Origin: Candidatus Woesearchaeota archaeon
Lineage (GTDB): Archaea; Nanobdellota; Nanobdellia; Woesearchaeales; JAHWIC01
Reading direction: 5' to 3'
Length of the DNA: 37,845 bases
NCBI GenBank assembly: GCA_019322805.1
Contig: JAHWIC010000010.1
Coordinates: 1 to 37,845 of the forward strand
Part shown: piece by piece, positions 24,926 to 32,650 of the stretch
How positions within the stretch are numbered: position 1 is the first letter of the stretch
Layout: the number at the start of each line of letters is the position of its first letter
Position numbers and translations under genes: made by a program
The notes under the pieces: generated by a model
The model's database searches: none
The model's input: the letters and a program-made list of their open reading frames with translations, nothing else
What the model was told of the DNA's origin: nothing

Positions 24926-25198
24926 ATGTTAGAAAACCTAAGGCTGGAATTCAGAAAAGATCTCTTTATTCTTAGCGTTATCCTAGGTATAATTTTATTC
25001 ATGATATCTTTCAGTATAATGAACAAGGTAAACTCTCCGTACATAGATATTGGAACCGGTATAGGCAAAGATGCTTATATCTCGCTCATGAATATACTTG
25101 TTTCTTTATTCATTGCATTTGTTTTAGGATACAGACTAAGCGCTTTTTTGATTAACCGCTTTCATCGTTTAAAAGAAAAAGCTTCTAAGAAAAAATAA
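24926..25198 (+). CDS. Small two-helix membrane protein, unknown (90 aa)
   Basis: Two TM helices (~residues 13-30 and ~52-72) flank a short loop (NKVNSPYIDIGTGIGKDAY), with a basic tail (HRLKEKASKKK) in the cytosol. It starts 15 nt after the RCK_C gene and may be an accessory subunit of that transporter; this is inferred from position only. No family recognised. Confidence 0.65.
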   Translation: MLENLRLEFRKDLFILSVILGIILFMISFSIMNKVNSPYIDIGTGIGKDAYISLMNILVSLFIAFVLGYRLSAFLINRFHRLKEKASKKK

Positions 25199-25238
25199 AA
25201 CCAAAACTATTTTATACTATATATATTAAGATAAACTT

Positions 25239-26468
25239 GTGAAATCCCTAACAAAAAAAATCTTCGGCTGGACAATATATGATTTAGCAAATACTGCTTT
25301 CTCTGCTTTATATGTAACCTTCTTCTTTCCTTTATTAATTAAGGTTTACTTAGGTGGAAATGAATTTCATGTTGGCTTGGTAACAAGCTTAGGAATATTC
25401 TTTGCAGGTGCATTTGTTCCTTTCATAGGAGCTTTGTCTGACTCTACAGGAAGGAAGATGCCTTATGTGATTTTCTTTACCCTGCTTTGTGTAACAGCAA
25501 CAGCATTAACACCTTATGTTGGATTGTATGGTGCTTTAATCCTGGGAGTATTGGCAACACTTACATTTCATGCAAGCCTGGATGTTTATGATGCAATCCT
25601 GGTCGACATCTCAACAAAAAAGAACATGTCAAAGATATCCGGCTATGGTGTTGCAGTTGGTTATATTGGAACTATCCTCAGCTTAATCATGGCCTATATA
25701 CTAATGAGTATTCTTGGCTGGGATACAGAAGTTGGGGTTAAATCCATATTTCCTGCAACAGCAATCTTCTTCCTTGGTTTTGCAATGATCACCTTTGTTA
25801 TTGTAAAAGACAAAGTAAAGAAAGCTACAATTAAACTAAAAGAAGGCATTAAAAAAGCATGGTCAGCATTAAAATCAACCTTTGTTGAAATCAGAAAACA
25901 CAGGAGCTTATTCATTTTCCTGATTGCGTGTTTGCTTTACACAGACGGAATGAACACTGCTATTGTATTCCTTTATCTTTATGGAAGAGAACAAATTGGA
26001 ATAAGCATGATTAATTTCTTTTATGCTTATGCTGGAATGGCTTTAACAGCAGCCTTAGGGTCAGTTATATTTGGAAGATTAGGAGATAAGCTCGGCTCAA
26101 AGAAATCCATAGTTATTGCCTTGTGGATCTGGATAGGAATCATATCTTTATTGCGCTGGATTGAGCCAATATCCTTATTTATTAGAATCAGCAATGTAGT
26201 TACATTTATTGTAGCAGGCTGCCTTGGCGGCGCTGCTTTAGGCGCAATCTGGACTCTAAACAGGCCAATGTTAGTTCACCTAAGCCCTAAACATAAGGTT
26301 GCAGAATTCTTTGGCTTCCAGGGCTTAACAGAGAAATTCTCTGGATTGATTGGTCCATCCTTGTTTGGCTTTGTTGTTGTTAAAGCAGGCTATCCGCCAG
26401 CATTAATGGTTTTGATGGCATTCTTTGTGATAGGATTAGGGATAATGTGGTTTGTTCCGAATAAATGA
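25239..26468 (+). CDS. UMF1/Atg22-like major facilitator permease (409 aa)
   Basis: About 12 hydrophobic helices. The opening GWTIYDLANTAFSALYVTFFFP is the signature of the UMF1 family of MFS proteins (usually YDWANSAF), and GALSDSTGRKMP is the MFS loop 2-3 motif. The second half repeats it with GRLGDKLGSKK. Family members export amino acids or small solutes; the substrate is unknown here. Starts at GTG (25239) about 25 nt after a TATA-like stretch (TTTATACTATATATATTA). Ends directly against the orphan ligase tail on the other strand, with no spacer. Confidence 0.85.
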   Translation: MKSLTKKIFGWTIYDLANTAFSALYVTFFFPLLIKVYLGGNEFHVGLVTSLGIFFAGAFVPFIGALSDSTGRKMPYVIFFTLLCVTATALTPYVGLYGALILGVLATLTFHASLDVYDAILVDISTKKNMSKISGYGVAVGYIGTILSLIMAYILMSILGWDTEVGVKSIFPATAIFFLGFAMITFVIVKDKVKKATIKLKEGIKKAWSALKSTFVEIRKHRSLFIFLIACLLYTDGMNTAIVFLYLYGREQIGISMINFFYAYAGMALTAALGSVIFGRLGDKLGSKKSIVIALWIWIGIISLLRWIEPISLFIRISNVVTFIVAGCLGGAALGAIWTLNRPMLVHLSPKHKVAEFFGFQGLTEKFSGLIGPSLFGFVVVKAGYPPALMVLMAFFVIGLGIMWFVPNK

Positions 26469-26546
26469 TTACTTCTTCTGCCCTTCATAAAACTCCTTAA
26501 CCATCTTCAAAGTACTTATGTCATCAGGGCTTCTGTCTTCTCTAAT
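26469..26546 (-). pseudogene. Orphan C-terminal tail of an ATP-dependent DNA ligase
   Basis: The frame encodes IREDRSPDDISTLKMVKEF and six more residues (YEGQKK) to a TAA. This matches the end of archaeal ATP-dependent DNA ligases, where RFPRF is followed by an xREDKSPED-type tail and a last helix. The complete ligase nearby (27880-29643) has its own equivalent tail (MERSPEDIETLNGIRSLYN). This second tail has no start codon, lies 1 nt after the homing endonuclease, and is out of frame with it. By memory it is closer to the family consensus than the tail of the intact gene. Likely a displaced original 3' end. Confidence 0.7.
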
Positions 26547-26547
26547 G

Positions 26548-27606
26548 TTAAATTATGATTTTATTTAACCTTTCCCTTTTCATAGGAATCAAAAGCCCTA
26601 TCTTATCTTGAAAAATCCTAAAATCATTTTTATAGGTTATATGGATTCTCCAAGTATGCCTAATCTCTCCTTTATTAGTTTTATACTCCCTTTTGAATAT
26701 GGGGCCTTTAACTTTTATGCCTAGATTTTCCAGAAGAAGTTTATTCTGTTTGATTACATTAGAAGAATACTCTGATAAGTTTTTATTTTTTATTTCATAA
26801 CATAAATCGGGACTCAGATGTGAAACATCTACTGTATTTGCTAAATTTATTTCTCTGCCACCATTATCATTTTCTCTTAAATAAACAGAACCATCATCAT
26901 CAAAAGCCTGTCTCAAGAAAGCACCCTTAACTTCTTCTGTTCCATTAAGAATAAAGGCTGGAATTTCTTGATTACTAACCGTCTTTGAGCCTGAACTCAT
27001 TCCTATCCCATGAATTAATATTGTGCCGAGTATTTTGGGAAAAGTTATTCTCGAAATATTAGACTTAATATGAATATCGCCAACAACGGACTCAGCGCTA
27101 CCCATTAGATTATTTCTAAGTATTTTTTCATAGTTCCTATAGGAGGGATTGGTAGTCGGTTCTTTTGAAATCCCCCCATCATGTAAAATAGCTGAAACTA
27201 TTGTAGCTCCTTCCACGCTATTAAAATTAAAAGGCAGTTTAGGATTTGCTATGCCTTTGCCCTCAGAACGTGAACCAATCCAAGAAACGTTCTTACTAAC
27301 CTCTTCATGACCGATTTCAAAGCGATTCTTTATGTATAGAAAGTTAATTAATTTTTCAAAGAAAGTTAATGACTTTGCTTGTCCTCTAAAAAGTCCCCTG
27401 AATTTATCGAAAGGTATCCCAATGAATAAAGATACATATTTCTTTGTTTTTCCGATCCTTAAGAGAGTATTCTTTAATCTTATTTCAAACTCTTTATTTA
27501 ATTTAATATAAACTAGATTATGTGGAAGGTCCCATAAATCTACAATCCCTGTAAACCCTCCTTTGGGTTTTCCAAATTTTTTATCTAAAATATTCAATTT
27601 AACCAC
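26548..27606 (-). CDS. LAGLIDADG homing endonuclease, free-standing (352 aa)
   Basis: Two LAGLIDADG-type helices: EGATIVSAILHDGGI (~residues 132-145) and VKGAFLRQAFDDDGSVYL (~226-242), each with the acidic residue that binds the catalytic metal. The two-motif form acts as a monomer on a long, nearly asymmetric DNA site. No intein splicing blocks are present: no N-terminal Cys/Ser block, no C-terminal His-Asn, and the flanking ligase tail is out of frame, so it is not an intein. Starts at GTG (27606) right after a 13-bp hairpin, with GAGGG upstream. Appears more AT-rich than the ligase gene. Its neighbours suggest that the ligase 3' end is the homing target. Confidence 0.85.
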   Translation of the reverse strand: MVKLNILDKKFGKPKGGFTGIVDLWDLPHNLVYIKLNKEFEIRLKNTLLRIGKTKKYVSLFIGIPFDKFRGLFRGQAKSLTFFEKLINFLYIKNRFEIGHEEVSKNVSWIGSRSEGKGIANPKLPFNFNSVEGATIVSAILHDGGISKEPTTNPSYRNYEKILRNNLMGSAESVVGDIHIKSNISRITFPKILGTILIHGIGMSSGSKTVSNQEIPAFILNGTEEVKGAFLRQAFDDDGSVYLRENDNGGREINLANTVDVSHLSPDLCYEIKNKNLSEYSSNVIKQNKLLLENLGIKVKGPIFKREYKTNKGEIRHTWRIHITYKNDFRIFQDKIGLLIPMKRERLNKIII

Positions 27607-27609
27607 CCT

Positions 27610-27643
27610 CTAGATTTATTTCTGTTTTTTGAAATAAATCTAG
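27610..27643 (-). promoter_or_regulatory. Hairpin directly before the endonuclease start codon
   Basis: Perfect 13-bp stem CTAGATTTATTTC/GAAATAAATCTAG with an 8-nt loop. The GTG start at 27606 lies 4 nt beyond its base and the ribosome binding site GAGGG is partly in it, so it could limit translation. Confidence 0.55.
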
Positions 27644-27648
27644 GGAAA

Positions 27649-27729
27649 AGAGGACGCGAGCAAACCTGCGTAAGTGGTTTTCGTGTCAAAGACCGAAAAG
27701 CACAATTTGGCAGGTTTGCATAGTCCTCT
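27649..27729 (-). ncRNA. Long stem-loop in the endonuclease leader
   Basis: Stem of AGAGGAC/GTCCTCT (27649-27655, 27723-27729) and GCAAACCTGC/GCAGGTTTGC (27660-27669, 27710-27719), separated by unequal bulges (GCGA and ATA). It continues as GTGGTTTTCG/CGAAAAGCAC with a G-G mismatch. A TATA box at 27747-27758 would start transcription at its 5' base. Either a structured 5' leader of the endonuclease mRNA or a separate small RNA. Confidence 0.5.
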
Positions 27730-27746
27730 TTCATTAAGCAGAACTC

Positions 27747-27758
27747 CTTTATATACCT
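27747..27758 (-). promoter_or_regulatory. TATA box upstream of the leader stem-loop
   Basis: GGTATATAAAGG on the minus strand. Predicted start near 27728-27732, at the base of the stem-loop. It would serve the homing endonuclease. Confidence 0.55.
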
Positions 27759-27768
27759 CACGCGTGGC

Positions 27769-27887
27769 TGACCAGTGGTCAAAAATGCTTATTTTTGGGT
27801 TAGAAATGCTATAGCCCTAGAATTCTCAAGATGAAGGTGACCAGTGGTCTCGGTTTTAACTGCTCTAATTACTAGAATTTTAAGATG
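27769..27887. repeat. Degenerate direct repeats at the ligase 3' end
   Basis: TGACCAGTGGTC (palindromic core) occurs at 27769-27780 and 27838-27849. Each is followed by CTAGAATTCTCAAGATG (27817-27833) and its variant CTAGAATTTTAAGATG (27872-27887). The second copy includes the ligase stop codon at 27880-27882. Consistent with duplication during insertion events at this site. Confidence 0.6.
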
Positions 27888-29643
27888 TCTTCTTCTGAGA
27901 ATTATATAAGCTTCTTATCCCATTAAGCGTTTCTATATCTTCTGGACTCCTCTCCATATGTCTAAGACGTTTGAACCTTGGAAACCTTAGAGCAAAACCA
28001 GAAGAATATGTGGGGCTTTTCTGGATTTCTTCATACTTAACTTCTACAACTATCTCTGGCTTAAGTTTTACTGTTTTCCCTTTTTCAGCTATTATTGAAG
28101 GTTTCAAAAGATTTGTGAGTTCCTCAAAACTAACTCCTTCCTCAGCCTTCTCTTTAATGCCTGTCCCCACCTTCCCAACCTCAAGAAATATTCCATCCTC
28201 ATCAATACATGCAATTGTAAAACTGCTGAGCCAAGTTGCTCTTTTACCTTCACCCCAGTCAGCAGCTGTTATAACAACATCAATTCCTTCTTGCTCTCCT
28301 TTTAACTTTACCATATGTCCAACCCTAGCACCAGGCTTGTATGGCGCATCAAGTTTCTTAAACATAATCCCTTCATTTCCTGCTTTAAGGGATTCATTAT
28401 AGAAATCCTTAACCTCATCCTCATTAGAAGTTATCAGATTCTTTGCAAGAACAATCTTTCTTGGAACCTGATTAATAATCTTCCAAAGCAGCTCATGTCT
28501 CTGACCAAAACTATCTTTTATCAGGTTTTTTCCTTCATAATAGATTATATCAAAAACATTTAGTTCAACAGGGAAATCCTTAGCCATCTTTTCTATACTG
28601 TACTTCCTTTTTATTCTCTGAGAAATACTCTGGAACGGCAAATACTTTCCTGTTTTAGGATCATAACCAACAGCTTCTGAATCAATAATAAAGTTTTTTC
28701 CTTTAACATTATCTTTTACGTATTTAACAACCTCAGGAAACTGTTTTGTAACATCTTCTAAGCGACGAGTAAAAATAGTTATCTTATCCTTTGCTTTATG
28801 TATCTGCATCCTAAAGCCGTCGTATTTATATTCAATAGCAGCTGGTTTTCCAACTCTTCCAAAACCTTCATCAACATCTTTAACCTTTATAGCAAGCATA
28901 ACCTTAACAGGCCTGTTAACCTCAAGCTGCATATCAAGCAAGCCATTAAGGCCTTTAGTCTTAGCAACCTTTGCAACAGAAGAAAAATCATTTGTTAGAT
29001 CAAAAGCCTGCTGCACAGCATTGACATATTTATTATAATCATCCCTATTCTCAATCTCTATATTATTCTCTTCTTGGTTATATTTAAATCCAATCTCGTC
29101 TGTAAAAAATGCCCACACAATCGCATCTCTTAAACTTCCTTCACCAACTCCTACGCGCAACTCACCTAAAACAGTTCTAACCACATACCTTGCTTCCAAA
29201 GGTTTTGCACTTGTCAATAACTCAGCAATTAACTGTATCTTTCTCTCAACAGTACCTGCTCCTTCCAAAGTAGCAAGCTTCCTAAGATTATCAAAAACCT
29301 TTTTTACATTCAATTCCTTAGAAAACAAAGTTGCTTGTTTCTTAAGCACAACAAGCTCTTCAGCAGTCTTTCCTAAGTCACCGCTTCTTTTCCAGCTCTC
29401 TTCAATCTTCTTTGTATCAATCCCAGTAGAGATTGCAATTGCTTTCAAAATCAGCCTGGAAGCAACACCTATCTTGCTTGGATCCCAGTTAGGGAAAACC
29501 TTTCCCTGCAATAATAAGATTACCTTAGGCAAATCCTCTGCCTCAACCCTCTTCAAGAACTCAGAAATAACATAGGTCTTCTCTAAGCGCTTTGTTGTGG
29601 CCTCTAACCTTTGATAAATATTAACCAGATTTTGATACTCCAT
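27880..29643 (-). CDS. lig: ATP-dependent DNA ligase
   Basis: 587 aa, the size of archaeal replicative ligases. An N-terminal DNA-binding helical domain (to ~residue 240) precedes the nucleotidyltransferase core with EYKYDGFRMQ; K273 is the lysine that carries AMP. Further motifs include FIIDSEAVGYD and EGIMFKK, and the OB-fold domain ends at RFPRF (553-557). Seals nicks in replication and repair. The last ~28 residues (LRHMERSPEDIETLNGIRS...) differ from the orphan tail at 26469-26546 and may be a replacement. A TATA box (29653-29662) lies upstream, divergent from the nitroreductase gene. Confidence 0.95.
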   Translation of the reverse strand: MEYQNLVNIYQRLEATTKRLEKTYVISEFLKRVEAEDLPKVILLLQGKVFPNWDPSKIGVASRLILKAIAISTGIDTKKIEESWKRSGDLGKTAEELVVLKKQATLFSKELNVKKVFDNLRKLATLEGAGTVERKIQLIAELLTSAKPLEARYVVRTVLGELRVGVGEGSLRDAIVWAFFTDEIGFKYNQEENNIEIENRDDYNKYVNAVQQAFDLTNDFSSVAKVAKTKGLNGLLDMQLEVNRPVKVMLAIKVKDVDEGFGRVGKPAAIEYKYDGFRMQIHKAKDKITIFTRRLEDVTKQFPEVVKYVKDNVKGKNFIIDSEAVGYDPKTGKYLPFQSISQRIKRKYSIEKMAKDFPVELNVFDIIYYEGKNLIKDSFGQRHELLWKIINQVPRKIVLAKNLITSNEDEVKDFYNESLKAGNEGIMFKKLDAPYKPGARVGHMVKLKGEQEGIDVVITAADWGEGKRATWLSSFTIACIDEDGIFLEVGKVGTGIKEKAEEGVSFEELTNLLKPSIIAEKGKTVKLKPEIVVEVKYEEIQKSPTYSSGFALRFPRFKRLRHMERSPEDIETLNGIRSLYNSQKKTS

Positions 29644-29685
29644 ACCGTTAGATATAAATATAAGTAAGTATAAAAAACTTGTTAG

Positions 29686-30348
29686 ATGGATGCATTAGAG
29701 TGTATTGTTACAAGAAGGTCTATAAGGAAGTACAAGGACAAGCCAGTACCTTGGGATATGGTAGCTACTATCCTAGATGCTGGAAGGCTGGCTCCTTCTT
29801 CAGGGAATGTCCAAAGCTGGAAATTCATAATTGTAAGAGATGAATCGCAAAGAAAAGCAATAGCTGAAGCCTGCTTGCAGCAGCATTGGATGGTTCAGGC
29901 ACCAGTGCATTTTGCCATTATTGCAATGCCTGAGAAAGTAAAAAGATATTATGGTGTACGCGGGGAAAGGATGTATGCAATACAGAACTGTGCAGCTGCT
30001 GCAGAAAATATGCTATTAGCTGCTCATGCACTTGGCTTAGGTGCCTGCTGGGTTAGTGCTTTTGATGAAGACATGCTTCATAGAGCATTAGGCCTGCCTG
30101 AAGAGGTAATACCCCAAGCAGTAATTACTGTAGGATGGGCTGATGAACAACCAGAACAGCCACCAAAGGACCGGGCTTTTGCAAAATTCTTCTTGGACAG
30201 ATGGGGATCAAGAAAGCGTATCCCTGCCTCATCAGTTGGCTGGTGGTCTGCAAGAACTGAGAAGTATTTAAAGGAAGGTGTAAAAAACATAAAAAAACTG
30301 CATGAAAAGGTTTCTAAAAAAGTTAAGGAAAGACTTAGTTCTAAGTGA
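29686..30348 (+). CDS. Nitroreductase-family flavoprotein (220 aa)
   Basis: The N-terminal RRSIRKYKDKPV and AGRLAPSSGNVQSWKFI are the FMN-binding motifs of the nitroreductase fold. NCAAAAENMLLAAHALGLGACWV is the conserved central helix, and QAVITVGWADEQP the last strand. Family members reduce nitro, quinone or flavin substrates with NAD(P)H, or dehalogenate; the substrate cannot be assigned. After the core there is an extra ~50-residue basic, helical tail (KYLKEGVKNIKKLHEKVSKK), longer than usual. Transcribed away from the ligase from a shared AT-rich promoter region with two TATA-like boxes. Confidence 0.88.
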   Translation: MDALECIVTRRSIRKYKDKPVPWDMVATILDAGRLAPSSGNVQSWKFIIVRDESQRKAIAEACLQQHWMVQAPVHFAIIAMPEKVKRYYGVRGERMYAIQNCAAAAENMLLAAHALGLGACWVSAFDEDMLHRALGLPEEVIPQAVITVGWADEQPEQPPKDRAFAKFFLDRWGSRKRIPASSVGWWSARTEKYLKEGVKNIKKLHEKVSKKVKERLSSK

Positions 30349-30440
30349 TTTGTCGTCTATATCTTGCATTTATATAATCTATAATAGAAAAATTTAAATA
30401 CTAGTATACATATTAGTATAATAAAATAGAGAACGTGTCT

Positions 30441-30468
30441 ATTGAGTTTTTTTGGCGAAAAACTCGAT
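30441..30468 (+). promoter_or_regulatory. Hairpin A upstream of ftsZ
   Basis: 11-bp stem ATTGAGTTTTT/AAAAACTCGAT (one T-G pair) around a TTGGCG loop. It lies upstream of the ftsZ TATA box, so it could be a DNA palindrome bound by a regulator or part of a separate transcript. Confidence 0.5.
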
Positions 30469-30493
30469 TTAAAACGATTAATTGGCAAATAAA

Positions 30494-30534
30494 GCGGTTT
30501 TTGAAATCTTTTTGGCGAAAGATAGTTAAACCGC
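30494..30534 (+). promoter_or_regulatory. Hairpin B upstream of ftsZ
   Basis: Outer stem GCGGTTT/AAACCGC (30494-30500, 30528-30534) and inner stem ATCTTT/AAAGAT (30506-30511, 30518-30523) with a TTGGCG loop, the same loop as hairpin A. Confidence 0.5.
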
Positions 30535-30603
30535 CATCAAACAGCTAAAACACCCGTTGGCGCGAATGTTAAGCTTGTTCTAAGGAGTAGATAGTACAAA
30601 CGA

Positions 30604-30612
30604 CTATATAAA
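30604..30612 (+). promoter_or_regulatory. ftsZ TATA box
   Basis: CTATATAAA, about 80 nt before the ATG at 30689. It predicts a ~55-nt leader, which ends with a strong ribosome binding site GGGGGGAG at 30675-30682. Unlike most genes here, ftsZ is therefore not leaderless. Confidence 0.6.
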
Positions 30613-30688
30613 CACTTCGATAGTTTGATATACATATTAAAAAATATATTATGAAAAAACCACAAAACAAAAAAGGGGGGAGAAAAAA

Positions 30689-31762
30689 ATGGACTTTATA
30701 ATAGATAGTGCTTTAAAGCACGAAGAAGAACATGGCGCAAAAGAGATAGATGTAGGCCAGGCAAATATAAAAGTAATGGGTGTTGGTGGGGCAGGCAACA
30801 ACATGGTTGGCTGGCTGTACCAAAAAGGTATAAAGGGCGCTGAAATAATCGCAGCCAACACAGACAGACAGCACCTAGATATAACTGATGCTGACCATAA
30901 GTTCTTAGTTGGTAAGGAAGTAACTCGCGGCCTAGGCTGTGGGGGCTATCCAGAAAAAGGCGCTGAAGCAGCACAGGAAAGCATACAGGAAATAAAAGAA
31001 GTTCTAAAGAGCTCAGACATGGTATTTGTCTGCGCAGGAATGGGCGGCGGAACAGGTACCGGAGGAGCTCCAATAGTCGCGCAAGTTGCAAAAGACACTG
31101 GAGCTATAGTGATTGGAACTGTTACAATGCCATTCAAGATTGAGCGCGCAAGAGTTGACAAGGCTGAATTTGGCTTGCAGCAATTAAGACAAGTCGCTGA
31201 CACTGTAATAGTAATTGATAACAACAGGCTGGTAAGCATAGCAGGCAACCTGCCAATAAAACAAGCATTTGCAGTAGCTAATGAACTGATAGCTACAATG
31301 ATAAAAGGAATTGTTGAAACAATAGCAATACCAAGCTTAGTTAACCTGGATTATGCAGATGTAAAAGCCATTATGACTAATGGAGGAGTAGCTGCAATTG
31401 GCGTAGGTGCTTCTGACACAAACAACAGAGTAGATGAAGCTGTTAAAGGAGCTTTAAGCAATCCGCTGTTGGATATAAGCTACAAAGGAGCTACTGGAGC
31501 ATTGATACATGTTGCTGGTGGCCCGGATATGACTTTGGATGAAATCAATAGGGTTGGAGAAATGGTAACTGAAAGCCTTGACCCTGACGCAAATGTTATC
31601 TGGGGAGCTCGTGTTGATGACACACTAAAAGGCAAGCTTACAGTTATGACAATCATAACTGGAGTAAAGTCTCCATGGATCCTAGGCAAGATAGACTACA
31701 CAAAGCCAAGCCCGCAAGCTATGCAGATTAGCGAAGAGCTTGGAATAGATGTAGTAAGGTAG
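30689..31762 (+). CDS. ftsZ: Cell division protein FtsZ
   Basis: 357 aa. The tubulin/FtsZ signature GMGGGTGTGGAP is at residues 117-128 and binds GTP; VGGAGNN (32-38) is the first nucleotide loop, and NLDYADVK (219-226) is the T7 synergy loop with the catalytic Asp. It polymerises at the division site. The C-terminus ends with EELGIDVVR after a short linker, like the conserved end of archaeal FtsZ. Monocistronic: own promoter, long leader and a structured 3' end with a T-run. Confidence 0.96.
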   Translation: MDFIIDSALKHEEEHGAKEIDVGQANIKVMGVGGAGNNMVGWLYQKGIKGAEIIAANTDRQHLDITDADHKFLVGKEVTRGLGCGGYPEKGAEAAQESIQEIKEVLKSSDMVFVCAGMGGGTGTGGAPIVAQVAKDTGAIVIGTVTMPFKIERARVDKAEFGLQQLRQVADTVIVIDNNRLVSIAGNLPIKQAFAVANELIATMIKGIVETIAIPSLVNLDYADVKAIMTNGGVAAIGVGASDTNNRVDEAVKGALSNPLLDISYKGATGALIHVAGGPDMTLDEINRVGEMVTESLDPDANVIWGARVDDTLKGKLTVMTIITGVKSPWILGKIDYTKPSPQAMQISEELGIDVVR

Positions 31763-31772
31763 AACTTCATGC

Positions 31773-31867
31773 TCACCGCAAGGTGAATTCTGCCTTCATC
31801 TTTTAACCACCCCCCAACGTGTTAGGATGAAGGCTTTGATCCCCTGCGCAAGGAGGGGATTTTTTTT
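31773..31867 (+). terminator. ftsZ 3' structured region and terminator
   Basis: Three hairpins in a row: TCACC/GGTGA with GCAA loop (31773-31786), GCCTTCATC/GATGAAGGC (31792-31800, 31826-31834), and ATCCCCT/AGGGGAT (31839-31860) followed by eight Ts (31860-31867). The last is like a bacterial intrinsic terminator; in archaea the T-run alone often ends transcription. Confidence 0.7.
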
Positions 31868-31918
31868 ATTTTTTAATTTTTAATAATGTTTATAAAACAC
31901 CCCTAATTCTTCTACCCT

Positions 31919-32650
31919 ATGTTACACCTAATAGGAATCGGCCTTAATGATGAAAAAGATATCAGTATTAAAGGCTTAGAGGCAGTAAAGAAATGTGAAG
32001 CAGTTTACCTTGAAAGCTATACATCTAAGTTAAGCTGTTCTGTTGAAGAGTTAGAGAAATTCTATGGAAAAAAGATAATTATTGCATATAGAGATTTAGT
32101 TGAGAAAAAGGCAGAAGAAACAATACTTAAAGATGCAAAAACCAAAGAAACTGCTTTATTGGTAATAGGTGATGTGTTTGGTGCAACAACCCATATCGAC
32201 CTATTGCTAAGAGCTAAGAAAGAGAAGATTGAAACTAAAATCATTCATAATGCTTCTATCTTAACTGCTGTTGGAATAACTGGCTTAGAGCTGTATAAAT
32301 TCGGCAAGGTTACTTCAATTCCATTCAATAATGAATTTATCAAATCGCCAGTAAATGTTTTGAAAAGCAACCAATCAATTGGATTCCATACCTTGTTTCT
32401 ATTAGACCTAGACCCTAAGAATAACAGATTCTTAACTGTAAGTGATGCAGCTAAATACTTATTAAAAGAGGGTGTTGAGAGCGACAAACTAGCTATTGCA
32501 TGCGCACAGCTTGGCTCTGACAAGCCAATCATTAAAGCAGCTGCATTAAAGGATATAGAAAACCTAAAGATTGACAAATATCCTCAGTGCCTGATAATAC
32601 CAGGAAATCTGCATTTCATGGAAGAAGCTGCTTTAAAGCTTTACAGCTAA
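31919..32650 (+). CDS. dphB: Diphthine synthase
   Basis: 243 aa, usual length. MLHLIGIGLNDEKDISIKGLEA is the family N-terminus; VIGDVFGATTH and NASILTAVGITGLELYKFG form the S-adenosylmethionine site of the tetrapyrrole-methylase fold. Methylates the modified histidine of elongation factor 2 on the way to diphthamide, a pathway restricted to archaea and eukaryotes, which supports the archaeal assignment. A TATA box (TTTATAAA, 31889-31896) 26 nt upstream gives a leaderless mRNA. The 3' end overlaps the convergent membrane gene by 4 nt. Confidence 0.95.
   Translation: MLHLIGIGLNDEKDISIKGLEAVKKCEAVYLESYTSKLSCSVEELEKFYGKKIIIAYRDLVEKKAEETILKDAKTKETALLVIGDVFGATTHIDLLLRAKKEKIETKIIHNASILTAVGITGLELYKFGKVTSIPFNNEFIKSPVNVLKSNQSIGFHTLFLLDLDPKNNRFLTVSDAAKYLLKEGVESDKLAIACAQLGSDKPIIKAAALKDIENLKIDKYPQCLIIPGNLHFMEEAALKLYS

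Larger units (their letters stand above)
30349..30688. other. 340-nt gene-free region before ftsZ
   Basis: AT-rich with no convincing ORF. Holds TAGTATA repeats near 30402-30420, two hairpins sharing the loop TTGGC (listed separately), a third TTGGCGCGAA near 30553, a TATA box (30604-30612) and a purine-rich ribosome binding site. Confidence 0.7.

Noticed and set aside
26548..27606. Intein inside DNA ligase
   Set aside because: No splicing motifs, the endonuclease has its own start and stop, and the flanking ligase tail is in a different frame with no N-terminal extein before it.
27594..27734. 46-codon ORF starting MKEDYANLPN and containing LFPRF
   Set aside because: It lies across the leader stem-loop; the LFPRF resemblance to the ligase RFPRF motif is only five residues and the preceding residues do not match ligase.
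30451..30461. TTTGGCGAAA read as a eukaryotic E2F-type site
   Set aside because: No E2F proteins are known in archaea; the match is explained better by the hairpin loops.
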